64,000 bases of DNA from positions 533,425 through 597,424 of the forward strand of contig JBEHXT010000002.1 of NCBI GenBank assembly GCA_048498555.1, given 5' to 3'. Shown here piece by piece: positions 19,107-27,910 of this stretch. A program made the translations under genes and the position numbers. Numbering within the stretch: the stretch's first letter is position 1; each line of letters begins with the position of its first letter. Under the pieces are notes generated by a model. That model worked only from the letters and a program-made list of their open reading frames with translations, was not told where the DNA came from and made no database searches. This stretch comes from Danxiaibacter sp048498555. Lineage in GTDB: Bacteria > Bacteroidota > Bacteroidia > Chitinophagales > Chitinophagaceae.

Positions 19107-19367
19107 TTACGATACTGTATCTTGTGCCTTATCTTCGAGACCTTCCATCACATTTTTGCCTTTTTTCAGCAATCCTTCCACGCCTTTATCCAGGTCATTC
19201 CACTTAGAAACGATCTTATCTTTTGCGTCTTCGGCAAAATCTTTGACAGAGGACTTGAGTGATTCCGCAAGTTCTTTTCCTTTTTCAGTTTGCAAGAACC
19301 ATGCAATGGCTGCTCCTGCGGCGGCTCCGGCCAACAGGCAGGCAAGGAATTTTTGTTGCTTATTCAT
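19107..19367 (-). CDS. YtxH-domain protein
   Basis: An 86-residue protein with one glycine/alanine-rich membrane segment at about residues 7-25 (LACLLAGAAAGAAIAWFL), followed by the YtxH landmark TEKGKEL and an amphipathic helical tail rich in Lys, Asp and Glu. YtxH proteins are small envelope-associated proteins linked to general stress in Bacillus; the biochemical role is unknown. First gene of the minus-strand trio that ends with the 115-residue hypothetical protein. It is divergently arranged with the AI-2E-family permease gene, 64 bases apart. Confidence 0.85.
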   Translation of the reverse strand: MNKQQKFLACLLAGAAAGAAIAWFLQTEKGKELAESLKSSVKDFAEDAKDKIVSKWNDLDKGVEGLLKKGKNVMEGLEDKAQDTVS

Positions 19368-19431
19368 ACGCTTTGATTTAATTTAAGTAAATTTTGGTAA
19401 TACCGTATAACAGAACAAATATTGCACCGAT

Positions 19432-20541
19432 ATGTTAAACCATCAGGATTATAAAGTTAACAGATACTTTTTTTTGAGTATTATTATTTTGTTTGCACTG
19501 TTACTGCTATACAGCATGATAGATTTCTTTACCGCCTTTCTCGCGGCCATTATTGTATACGTATTAAGCCGCCCATTTGTTGAATACCTTGTAAAAAAGA
19601 AAAAATGGAAAAAGTCCTGGGCGGCTATCGCCGTTATCTTCATTTCGTTCTTTATTATATTACTTCCTATATCTCTGATGGGTACAATGCTATATAATAA
19701 GATCGTACCTGTGGCACAAAATCCCGATGTGATCATTAAGGCTGTGAAACAATTTGACCAGATACTGCATGATAAATATGGCTTGAATTTATTCACCGAA
19801 CAAACTGTAGGAAAAATACAGGCTTTCGCCGCGGCATTACTTTCCATCATTCTAAATCAAAGCCTCGGCATTTTTACAACACTCACCATGATGTATTTCT
19901 TTCTATACTTCATGCTTATGAATATTAACAGGATGGAAGCTGCAATTGTTTTCTATCTGCCATTTAAACGCAGCAAAATAATGATGTTCGGAAATGAGCT
20001 TGTGGCGCAGACTTTCAGCAATGCGATCGGCATTCCATTAATAGCAGTTGCGCAAGGCTTTTTTGCATACATCAGTTATTCTATCGCAGGTGTAAAGGAA
20101 GCGGCTTTCTGGGGAGTAATTACAGGTTTTTCTTCCATAATACCAGTTATCGGGATTGGTATAATATGGATTCCCGTGGCTGTTTTTTTGTTGGTGAGCG
20201 GGCACACATGGCAGGGTATTTTTGTCGCCTTATGGAGCCTTGTTTTTTCAGGCAGTATTGATAACGTGATCCGGTTTGTGCTGGCCAAAAGAATGGCGGA
20301 TGTTCATCCGGTGGTAACGGTACTTGGTGTGATTATAGGGTTGAAATATTTTGGAATAACCGGCCTGATCTTTGGCCCATTACTTATATCTTACTTCCTC
20401 ATCCTTGTGAAAATATATTACCAGGAATACCAGCAACCTGTTCTTGCGCGAAAAAATAAACCGCGGCAAATTGTGCCCGAATACATGCAGCCTTTTTTGG
20501 GCATTAAAAAGAGTAAGCCAGAGAAAAAATCAGATAAATAG
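19432..20541 (+). CDS. AI-2E family transporter (UPF0118 type)
   Basis: A 369-residue membrane protein with about eight membrane segments and a basic C-terminal tail (KKSKPEKKSDK). Landmarks of the family include SRPFVEYLVKKKKWKKSWAA near the N-terminus and the C-terminal block VIIGLKYFGITGLIFGPLL. Members include E. coli TqsA, an exporter of autoinducer 2, but others move Na+ or H+, so the substrate here is open. It is transcribed away from the YtxH-like operon; a shared control region of only 64 bases lies between them. Confidence 0.9.
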   Translation: MLNHQDYKVNRYFFLSIIILFALLLLYSMIDFFTAFLAAIIVYVLSRPFVEYLVKKKKWKKSWAAIAVIFISFFIILLPISLMGTMLYNKIVPVAQNPDVIIKAVKQFDQILHDKYGLNLFTEQTVGKIQAFAAALLSIILNQSLGIFTTLTMMYFFLYFMLMNINRMEAAIVFYLPFKRSKIMMFGNELVAQTFSNAIGIPLIAVAQGFFAYISYSIAGVKEAAFWGVITGFSSIIPVIGIGIIWIPVAVFLLVSGHTWQGIFVALWSLVFSGSIDNVIRFVLAKRMADVHPVVTVLGVIIGLKYFGITGLIFGPLLISYFLILVKIYYQEYQQPVLARKNKPRQIVPEYMQPFLGIKKSKPEKKSDK

Positions 20542-20982
20542 ATTTATCAATTGAAAATTGAGAGTTGACAATTGACAATGGATTTCGGCCGAACTTTCGC
20601 GACCTTCATGTTCAGTTGTTAATTCCATGTTGCTGGTTAAAGTGAAAGTACTTGACGTATTTTTTTTGTTAGGCTGATCAAGATTGAAAGTCATGTCGAC
20701 GATAGGAGGCCTCTCCAAAAGTTGAACAAGTCAGCAAGCTATATTTCGCTACCGAATTGTCTGCACTAATGTTGGGAGACCTCTCATCTCGAATACATGT
20801 CACCTTTTTTTGTGTATTAAAAACGCAAGCCTGAAAAAAGCAATACTATAATGTCCAGATGTATGGACATGCATTATACCCGCCTGAAAAAGATTTATCG
20901 CAACCGCTTGTTAATGCTCAATCAAAAAGACGCTTCTTATGGATACTTCCTTCCGGGGAAAAATGATGCCACTGTGTTATTT
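20542..20982. repeat. Gene-free spacer with word repeats and a hairpin repeat element
   Basis: No gene is visible. At 20548-20582 there are caattgaaaattgag and gacaattgacaatgg words. At 20690-20804 there is a dispersed hairpin element: tcatgtcgacgataggaggc at its left arm and gggagacctctcatctcg...catgtcac at its right arm, which pair imperfectly. This element is related to the core of the 161-bp tandem repeat at 39429-40041. Nothing else recognisable in the rest. Confidence 0.65.
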
Positions 20983-22815
20983 TTATTTGACTGAAACATT
21001 ATCAATATAATAAACCGCGGCCTTTTCATCGGGCTGGTCTTTTCTGTCTTGCAAAAGGTCTGTATCGCCTAATCCACGACGGGCACCGGTTCTAAAAACC
21101 AACCGTTGTAATTTTGTATGACTGCTTCCTTCGCTACGCACGGTAAACTGTTTATTGGAGCAATAAATTTGTATAGATTTTTTGTTGCTGCCAACGCTTA
21201 CTTTAAAAGGTTGCCATTTATTTGGTTCATAGCTTCCCAGATAGGCTTCGTGTTTACCTGAAACTGCTTTCAGAGTTCCATCAGCGGAGAATGTTAACGT
21301 CAAAAACGGATTTCCCTTTTCATCCTGAATTTCAACATCCAGCTGTTTGTCCGTTTGCTCCGGTTTGATCTGAAATTCAGCCGTTATAACATTTGCTGTT
21401 GGGAAAAGCCGCATGGCCCGTGCATAATCTGTCGGGTCGGCATCACTAAGTTTAAGGCAGCGGTTCGCGCTATTCTCTGGCTCATCAACTACCCTTACTG
21501 GCGCCCATTTCGGAGAATAAATATTCCAGTTAGCAACAAATGCTCCTGGCTTAGTGCTTTGAAAATCGTCCATCGGGCAGGGAGCTGCATTAGCACTCAA
21601 AGGCAGTGGTATTATCGAGAGCCAGACATCTTCTTTATGAACACTATAAATCAACCAGGTTGAAGCCTTATCTGCAAATGAGCTGTCGGACGACCATGAC
21701 GCCACGCCCCGAACATACTGAAAGCCGAAATCCTTGTATTTGCCAGCATAGCGGCGGGGGGGATATTCTCCATGCACTACCCTCATGTCTTTAAAATGAA
21801 TGCCATCGTTTCCGTTTACCACCACCAGAGGAAATCGTTTTGCCCGTTTTGGATCGGGGTTATAATCTAAGATATACTGGCCATCACGTGTGCGTTGCCC
21901 CCAAACTTTAGCGGAGCCGGCTATCAACGTTGGGGGTAACACGGGTTCGGTCCAGGTTTTGCCGCCATCGGCAGACGTGGTTACAAAACCCATCTTTGAG
22001 ATGCCTACCCAATGGTGGTCCGGCCGTTCGTAGAAAGAAAATGCTTTGCCAAATTTCCATCCTTTGAGTGGAGGGGTTTTCTCATGCCATTCCATTTTGC
22101 GGTCGCCAAGCAGCATTCCATAATCTTGCTGTTCGAGCAACATGTTGTTGTTGACAGCATCACGACAAGCTTCTACAAAACCCTGATCAGTCGATTTTTC
22201 AAAGTACGGGGGCATTTTATCAGATGGGGTGATTAGCGTGAACACCTCTCCTAATGTGTGATCGGGCCTAATTTCACGAACCAGCAACACTTTTTTTTGA
22301 GATTCGCTGACATTGCCAGCACTAACATTGGCTGCGCAGAAAGCCAGCATCCGGTCGTTTTTTGTATGATAAAAATAGAAGCGGCTAGGCCAGGCGAGCT
22401 CACGCGGAAAGAGGTCTGTTGGCTTGCTCCAGTCAACCCCGTTTTGTGAAGTCGCATAAACCACTTTCGACGGCGGCACGTCTTCATCCTTCACAGTCAT
22501 ATTCCATGCAGCATACATCCTTCCTCTCCATTCGGCCAGATCCATGTGGTGCGCATAAGTCCATCCATCTCCATCCGCCAATTCTGGCGCATCGCGGGTT
22601 GTGCGAAGCAGTTCAATGTTCAGCACTTCCGGCAGTGGAGGCAATTCTCCGTCCGGCTTCTCAAGGTTTAGCTTTTTTTGTTCATTCCCCGTAACCTGTA
22701 TCGCCGTGTCTGACTGAAAAAAATTTCTGCCATAAGCGTTTGCAACGTTTCCTAAAAGAACAAAAGCAACAAACAGGCGAAGTGGATGAAATGTATGGGA
22801 ATTTGATTTTTTCAT
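20983..22815 (-). CDS. Secreted sialidase-like (BNR/Asp-box) protein with C-terminal jelly-roll domain
   Basis: A 610-residue exported protein with a signal peptide at about residues 1-29 (LFVAFVLLGNVANAYG). The middle part has beta-propeller character with an Asp-box (SADGGKTW) and a weaker one (SQNGVDW), as in exo-alpha-sialidases and related BNR hydrolases. The last 200 residues look like a concanavalin-type or keto-disaccharide-hydrolase-like jelly roll. I cannot identify the catalytic Asp/Tyr/Arg set, so sialidase activity is not asserted. It follows two tandem glycoside hydrolase genes on the same strand; a strong hairpin terminator at 22876-22907 lies between, so it may have its own promoter. 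Confidence 0.78.
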   Translation of the reverse strand: MKKSNSHTFHPLRLFVAFVLLGNVANAYGRNFFQSDTAIQVTGNEQKKLNLEKPDGELPPLPEVLNIELLRTTRDAPELADGDGWTYAHHMDLAEWRGRMYAAWNMTVKDEDVPPSKVVYATSQNGVDWSKPTDLFPRELAWPSRFYFYHTKNDRMLAFCAANVSAGNVSESQKKVLLVREIRPDHTLGEVFTLITPSDKMPPYFEKSTDQGFVEACRDAVNNNMLLEQQDYGMLLGDRKMEWHEKTPPLKGWKFGKAFSFYERPDHHWVGISKMGFVTTSADGGKTWTEPVLPPTLIAGSAKVWGQRTRDGQYILDYNPDPKRAKRFPLVVVNGNDGIHFKDMRVVHGEYPPRRYAGKYKDFGFQYVRGVASWSSDSSFADKASTWLIYSVHKEDVWLSIIPLPLSANAAPCPMDDFQSTKPGAFVANWNIYSPKWAPVRVVDEPENSANRCLKLSDADPTDYARAMRLFPTANVITAEFQIKPEQTDKQLDVEIQDEKGNPFLTLTFSADGTLKAVSGKHEAYLGSYEPNKWQPFKVSVGSNKKSIQIYCSNKQFTVRSEGSSHTKLQRLVFRTGARRGLGDTDLLQDRKDQPDEKAAVYYIDNVSVK

Positions 22816-22875
22816 ATTAGCGAGTTATAAAGAGGTCGGCTGTTTAAATAAGGGAAAGAGAGGTATTGTTGACAA

Positions 22876-22907
22876 AAAACAGCAGCCGATTTACCGGCTG
22901 CTGTTTT
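22876..22907 (-). terminator. Strong terminator after the lipoprotein glycoside hydrolase gene
   Basis: A perfect 13-base stem, AAAACAGCAGCCG with CGGCTGCTGTTTT, has a six-base loop and is followed on the minus strand by a T tract. It begins eight bases past the stop codon of the upstream hydrolase gene. Confidence 0.88.
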
Positions 22908-22914
22908 GGATGAT

Positions 22915-25260
22915 TTATTGTTTAAGAACCCAAACGTCAGTTACTCTCGACTTTTGCCTCCAGTTAATATGGTCCTCGGTTGTAGGCCTATCGAACGTGA
23001 TGTTCAACTTGCCGTCTTTGATCAAATCTTTCGGCAGAGGAAATTCCTTGAATTGCTCGAATCCTTTTTCATATTTGGTTGGCTTTAACAGCTGGCCATT
23101 GGCACGCAACAGGGCTTCTCCAAAACCAGCAACGCGAATCATGTAATTGACATTGGGGTTGAGTTCATTATACTGCAATTCCGGGTTGAATTGGAAAAGC
23201 TGTGTTGACAGGCGTTTGCGGCTAAATCCGTCATTCTCCCAGAGATAATCAATTGCATCGTCTGTTTCGGAAGTGACATGTTTGGCATCTGCGCTCGAAA
23301 TATTGTCGTAGAACGATCCTTCGTCAGGTCTTTCATAATTGCGAATGAAATCCAGACGGGCTACTTTTTCCTCTTCGCTTTTCATTTCTTTCGTCTTCTT
23401 AAATTCATCTTCCAGCCACCAGCGGTTATTCAATGGGTAGTCGATAAAATCGCGGAAACAAGCTCTTTCATAACCAGCAGCCTGGTACATTTTTACGCTG
23501 GTTTGCAGTCCACATGATTTATTCAACGCATCGATGTAATAAAGCGTTTTTGTTTTCAAATCCTGCGCAGCAGGTTCTTTCTCGGCTAACTGAAGATGCG
23601 TTAACGCTTCATCCATGGCTTTATCGGCGCCGATTGTTTTTGCTTTAGCCAGGATGTCATTCGATTCCATTTCCAATTTGTGTTCGTAAGCCTGTCGTTG
23701 CTGGTCGTACGCATCGTAATAGGCACGCATCACCAATTGTTGCCAACGCCAGTTAACGCTGTCCAGTTGCGGGTTCTCTGCTTCCAGTTTTTTCCAGTGT
23801 TCCAAAGTCTTTCCGATCGTTGCATTTCCTGCCATCGGGCCAACCCAATTTTGTTCCAAATCCATAATCCCTTCAGCGGCATCGTTTGCTACTTTCGAAG
23901 AGAAGAAGAAATTACAATATTCTTTCACCACGTTTTTAACATCCTGCTTAGTATCCCACGCCATTTGGCTCCAAACCACTTTGTTCACATCATCGTGGCA
24001 GCCATCAGAATAAGTACCAAATCCATCAGTGTAGGGAGCATCGTGGTTGTGGATGCTTGCATAATAGAGCGGCTGCGGGTTGGTAACTTCGCGGCCTTCG
24101 GTGAGGGCAAATGCCTGATCCCATTTCTTTACAGGAAACTGGCAACGAACGGTGTGTGTAACGTCCGGATAGTTGCGAAGCTTGTATTTTTTAGGCATGC
24201 GTTCGCGTTCCTCTTTGATTGCTGGGCTACTCGGACCGTTGATAATACCAGTCAGCCAATCTGGTTTTTTTTCGTTGATATAGTTGAAGAAATAATCCAC
24301 TTTGTCTTTATCAAATCCCTGCAGGGAAATCCACATACCGGCATTCGGGTGGTATTTGTGCATGATGGTTGTCATCTCTTCCAGGAAAGGCAATACATCG
24401 GCCGGGTGGTTGTCGCCGGGATCGCCGCCAGGATAAAACACGTCGTCAAAACGTGTGCAGGCTTTAAAGAAAGCTTCATATTGATCAAGAATGCCCTGGC
24501 GCTGTTTTTGGTCTTTCAAATCGGCTTCAACTGCAGCCCAAACCCAGTAGTCGAGGTCGTACTTTTCGCAGATTTTGCTGAAAACAACATTCATCGAATC
24601 GCGCGGATATTTCATCAGCGGGTCGGGGCGTGTATCTTGAAAAGGAATGCCTTCGATACCATTTGCTCCGAAGAGCATCTGCTCGCGGAAATGTTGGTCA
24701 AACTGAGCAATGGTCCACGAATCCCACGAGTTAGCGGTTTGACGATACCCAAATTGATGAGCACGAATGGCATACTCGGGCGAAGAGGAAATGTCGGTCG
24801 CGGCAGGAATGCTGATGCTTTTATCGGCCATGTCGGCTATACGGAGCAATTTCCCGATCCCGTATAAAACCCCGCGGGGGTCGGCGCCAATAATCCAAAG
24901 CACATCTTTCCCATTGGTATTGGTATGCACCAACCGGAACCCTTCTTTTTTTGTTTCGGGAAGCGTATCACCCTTACGTTTCAACACAGGTTCGCCATAC
25001 AGCTTTTCATCTCCAGAAAGGGCGCAGGCAATAATGGTTTTGCCGTCCCAGTTTTCACCTGCTTTAAGCTGAAGATTGGTGCGTTTCTCAATTTCCTCCA
25101 TCAAAATAGCTTTGGCAGATTCGTTGAGCGGGGCTTTTATTGTGGGCGAGATAAGAATGACAGCCTGCGATAGATCAAGTTTTTGGCTAGCATTGTTGCT
25201 GCACGATGCTAATCCAAAGATTACGGCGGCTAGCGTGAAAATTTTAAGAGAGAGTCTCAT
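22915..25260 (-). CDS. Putative glycoside hydrolase, surface lipoprotein (GH67-N/GH20b-type N-terminal domain)
   Basis: A 781-residue protein starting MRLSLKIFTLAAVIFGLASC, with a lipobox at Cys20. Residues of about 30-150 resemble the alpha/beta domain that precedes the barrel in alpha-glucuronidases and GH20/GH84/GH115 enzymes (IIGADPRGVLYGIGKLLR). A barrel-like region follows, with YPGGDPGDNHP, MWISLQGF and YSDGCHDDVNK as the most conserved-looking blocks, and the C-terminal 100 residues look like a beta-sandwich. The exact family and substrate are not recognised. It is a clear paralogue of the gene just upstream. The acidic pair in GGDPGDNHP or CHDDVNK could be catalytic, but this is a guess. 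Confidence 0.72.
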   Translation of the reverse strand: MRLSLKIFTLAAVIFGLASCSNNASQKLDLSQAVILISPTIKAPLNESAKAILMEEIEKRTNLQLKAGENWDGKTIIACALSGDEKLYGEPVLKRKGDTLPETKKEGFRLVHTNTNGKDVLWIIGADPRGVLYGIGKLLRIADMADKSISIPAATDISSSPEYAIRAHQFGYRQTANSWDSWTIAQFDQHFREQMLFGANGIEGIPFQDTRPDPLMKYPRDSMNVVFSKICEKYDLDYWVWAAVEADLKDQKQRQGILDQYEAFFKACTRFDDVFYPGGDPGDNHPADVLPFLEEMTTIMHKYHPNAGMWISLQGFDKDKVDYFFNYINEKKPDWLTGIINGPSSPAIKEERERMPKKYKLRNYPDVTHTVRCQFPVKKWDQAFALTEGREVTNPQPLYYASIHNHDAPYTDGFGTYSDGCHDDVNKVVWSQMAWDTKQDVKNVVKEYCNFFFSSKVANDAAEGIMDLEQNWVGPMAGNATIGKTLEHWKKLEAENPQLDSVNWRWQQLVMRAYYDAYDQQRQAYEHKLEMESNDILAKAKTIGADKAMDEALTHLQLAEKEPAAQDLKTKTLYYIDALNKSCGLQTSVKMYQAAGYERACFRDFIDYPLNNRWWLEDEFKKTKEMKSEEEKVARLDFIRNYERPDEGSFYDNISSADAKHVTSETDDAIDYLWENDGFSRKRLSTQLFQFNPELQYNELNPNVNYMIRVAGFGEALLRANGQLLKPTKYEKGFEQFKEFPLPKDLIKDGKLNITFDRPTTEDHINWRQKSRVTDVWVLKQ

Positions 25261-25351
25261 ACTGATCATTTTTCATTTTATATGTGGGGGGATAAATTCG
25301 GATTCCTAGTGATGAATGACGAGCTTTTCTTTCGCATCATTCACCATTCTT

Positions 25352-27694
25352 TTATTGTTTTAGCAACCAGACATCCGATATATGGGATTGCTGGCTCCAG
25401 CGGATTTTTGATTCTTCAGGCCGGTCGAAGGATACATGAATTTTGCCGTCCCCAATCAGGCTCATTGGAATCACGAACTCTTTGAAACCGCCAATTTCCT
25501 TATCATAAACAATCGGATCGAGCCGTTCGCCGTCAACACGTAGCAGAGCATCTCCACGGCCTGAAACGCGAATCCGGTAACGGCCATTTGGGTCAAGATT
25601 CTCATAATTCAGCTCTGGATTTTGCTGGTAAAGCTGAGACGATAACCTTTTTCGCGACATCCTGCCATCCCACCAGGCTACATCAGTCGCGTCTTCTGAT
25701 ATGGTAGTACAATGGGGGCTGGTTTCAATGTTAGAGATATTGTCATAAAAACTTCCGTTTCCAGGATTTTCCCAGGTGTTGATAATGTTTAACCTGGCCA
25801 GTTTTGCTTGTTCCGATGGCATGCTGTCAATTTTCTTAAACTCATCTTCAAGCCACCAACGGTTATTCAGCGGATAATCGAGAAAGGTGAGAATGCAACT
25901 TCTTTGAGAGTTGGATGCCTGGTATTTTTTTACATCGCTTTGGTAACCGCACGACTTGAAAAGGTCATCCAGGTATTTCACGATTTTAGCATGAATATCC
26001 TGATCCAAGGGCTCAGTATCTGCTTTTTTCAATATTTCCAACGCTTGTTGCATGGCTTTCCCCGAACCAATTTCGGGGGCTGAAGCAAGAATCATGTTGG
26101 CTTTATTTTCAAGGCCTTGCTCATAAAACTTCCGCCTTCTTTGATAAGCATCGTAATAAGCACGAACCATCAGCATTTGCCAGCGCCAGTTTCCTGCCAA
26201 TTGAGGGTTTTCTTTTTCCAACTTTTGCCAGTGGTCAAATGCGGTTTCAATGCCCCCGTTTTTCTTGACGGGGCCGTTCCAATTCATTTCCAAAGCCATA
26301 ATGCCATTGGCAGCACTCTCAGCCAGTTTCGGCCCGAAAAAATATCGGCAATAGTCTTCCATGATGGCCTGTGGCTCCTGGTTTATGTCCCAGCCGCGCA
26401 TGCTCCAGGTTACCTTGTTTACATCGTCGTGGCAACCATCTGAATAGGATATAAATCCATCAGAATAAGAGGCATATTTAGCATGGATTGTTGCGTAGTA
26501 GTTGGGCATGGGACAAATGCCCTCTCGCCCATAGGTAAGCATATAAGCCTGGTCCCAGTTTTTGATTGGGTAATCGCAACGAACATTGTGTGTAATGTCC
26601 GGGTATAGGCGGTGCTTGTATTTGGCAGGAAGCCTGAAACGTGTTTCGGCAATTGGCGGACTGCTTGGCCCTGACACAACTCCTTTCAGCCAATCGGGAT
26701 TATTTTCGCGCAAGTAGGCGTAGAAATAGTCAATTTGTTCCTCGCTGAACCCTTGCAGTGAAATCCATATTCCGGCATTGGGATGGTATTTGATAAGTCG
26801 CTCGTGAAGTTCTTTCAAATAAGGCAATACTTCGCGTGGATGATTATCACCGGGGTCGCCTCCGGGGAAAAAAACGTCGTCTAGTTTAGGGCATTTTTTA
26901 TAGAAGTCTTCTTTTGTATCCAGGTCTTTAGCCCGCGCAACCTGATCTTTCATGTCACAGCCTGCCGGAGTCCACACCCAATAGTCCACGCCATATTTTT
27001 GGCAAATTTTGCTTACCTCAATATTCATCTCGTCTGGCGCAAGCTGCATGAGTGAATTTCTTTTTTCTTTCTCTGCCGGAATCATTTCAACCGCGTTGGT
27101 ACCAAAAACTATCAGGTCACGGATGTACTGCTCGTATTGCGCTACACTCCAGGCATCGGTGGAGTTGTTGGTGCCACGATACCCCAATTGGTGGCCGCGA
27201 ATGGCCTGCATAGGAGCTGTAGCAAACTCGTCTTTTTTATCGAACAGGATTTTGTTCTTCTCCAGAGTGGCTTTTCGCAAAAAATCGCCGACAGCGAATA
27301 ATACACCACGGTCATCAGCTCCGATCAGCCACAAAATTTGCTTTCCCGATTGGCTGTCTACAACAATCCGGTAGCCCTCGGCTTTTGTTTCTGGTAAATT
27401 CTTACCATCGTGTTTGGGCACCGATAACCCGTCGATTTTCTCGTCCTGCATAACTGCCAGCGCAATAACCTGGTTTTTCCCGGACGCTGTGATCAGTTGG
27501 GGATTGATTGAAGTTCTTTTTGCTACTTCTTCCTGCAACATTTTAATGATCGTTTCCCGCACAGGCGATTTTATATTGGCGGAAGCCACAATCCCGGCTT
27601 TGCTAAAATCTACGCTTTGGGCATAAATCATTTGGGAGAAAAACAGTGTAAGAACCGCAATGAATAATTGGGTATACAGGTAGCAAGCTTTCAT
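25352..27694 (-). CDS. Putative secreted glycoside hydrolase, paralogue of the adjacent gene
   Basis: A 780-residue exported protein with a signal peptide ending near residue 25 (FFSQMIYAQ), without the lipobox of its neighbour. It shares the same architecture and block motifs as the downstream gene: LIGADDRGVLFAVGDFLR, FPGGDPGDNHPREVLPY, IWISLQGF, YSDGCHDDVNK and LDYPLNNRWWLEDEFKK. The two are co-linear from end to end, so they arose by tandem duplication, with one copy kept as a lipoprotein and one as a soluble secreted enzyme. About 90 bases separate them and they probably share a transcript. Family and substrate are unknown to me; alpha-glucuronidase-like activity is only a suggestion from the N-terminal domain. 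Confidence 0.72.
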   Translation of the reverse strand: MKACYLYTQLFIAVLTLFFSQMIYAQSVDFSKAGIVASANIKSPVRETIIKMLQEEVAKRTSINPQLITASGKNQVIALAVMQDEKIDGLSVPKHDGKNLPETKAEGYRIVVDSQSGKQILWLIGADDRGVLFAVGDFLRKATLEKNKILFDKKDEFATAPMQAIRGHQLGYRGTNNSTDAWSVAQYEQYIRDLIVFGTNAVEMIPAEKEKRNSLMQLAPDEMNIEVSKICQKYGVDYWVWTPAGCDMKDQVARAKDLDTKEDFYKKCPKLDDVFFPGGDPGDNHPREVLPYLKELHERLIKYHPNAGIWISLQGFSEEQIDYFYAYLRENNPDWLKGVVSGPSSPPIAETRFRLPAKYKHRLYPDITHNVRCDYPIKNWDQAYMLTYGREGICPMPNYYATIHAKYASYSDGFISYSDGCHDDVNKVTWSMRGWDINQEPQAIMEDYCRYFFGPKLAESAANGIMALEMNWNGPVKKNGGIETAFDHWQKLEKENPQLAGNWRWQMLMVRAYYDAYQRRRKFYEQGLENKANMILASAPEIGSGKAMQQALEILKKADTEPLDQDIHAKIVKYLDDLFKSCGYQSDVKKYQASNSQRSCILTFLDYPLNNRWWLEDEFKKIDSMPSEQAKLARLNIINTWENPGNGSFYDNISNIETSPHCTTISEDATDVAWWDGRMSRKRLSSQLYQQNPELNYENLDPNGRYRIRVSGRGDALLRVDGERLDPIVYDKEIGGFKEFVIPMSLIGDGKIHVSFDRPEESKIRWSQQSHISDVWLLKQ

Positions 27695-27714
27695 TAGTGC
27701 ATAAATTTTAGTGC

Positions 27715-27910
27715 CTTTTAGCTATTGTCTTTATTTCGGGTACTGGCAGATGAATTTTACATGGCTCGGCAGAACTCACACACCTATATTTTACTTCCTA
27801 ATCCCAGGAAAGATTACCCATTTAAAACTATCACATTTTTGGTTTATTTATTCTTCTGCATTTGTGGACATTTGCTTATTTTTTCATTCGCACATCTAAG
27901 CATTTGCACA
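27715..27910. repeat. Word-repeat spacer (CATTTGCACATT family)
   Basis: The end of this spacer holds tgcatttgtggacatttgc near 27857-27875, cattcgcacatctaagcatt at 27885-27904 and catttgcacattatgc at 27900-27915. The same words occur at 5574-5605, 30494-30640, 34783-34826 and 44543-44578. Confidence 0.6.

Noticed and set aside
23680..24867. Long open frame (395 codons) on the plus strand
   Set aside because: It lies entirely antisense to the lipoprotein glycoside hydrolase gene, whose frame has a signal peptide and full-length paralogue. The plus-strand frame shows no family motifs.
20983..27694. Complete polysaccharide utilisation locus
   Set aside because: There is no SusC/SusD pair, sensor or regulator within the cassette; it is only a hydrolase group.
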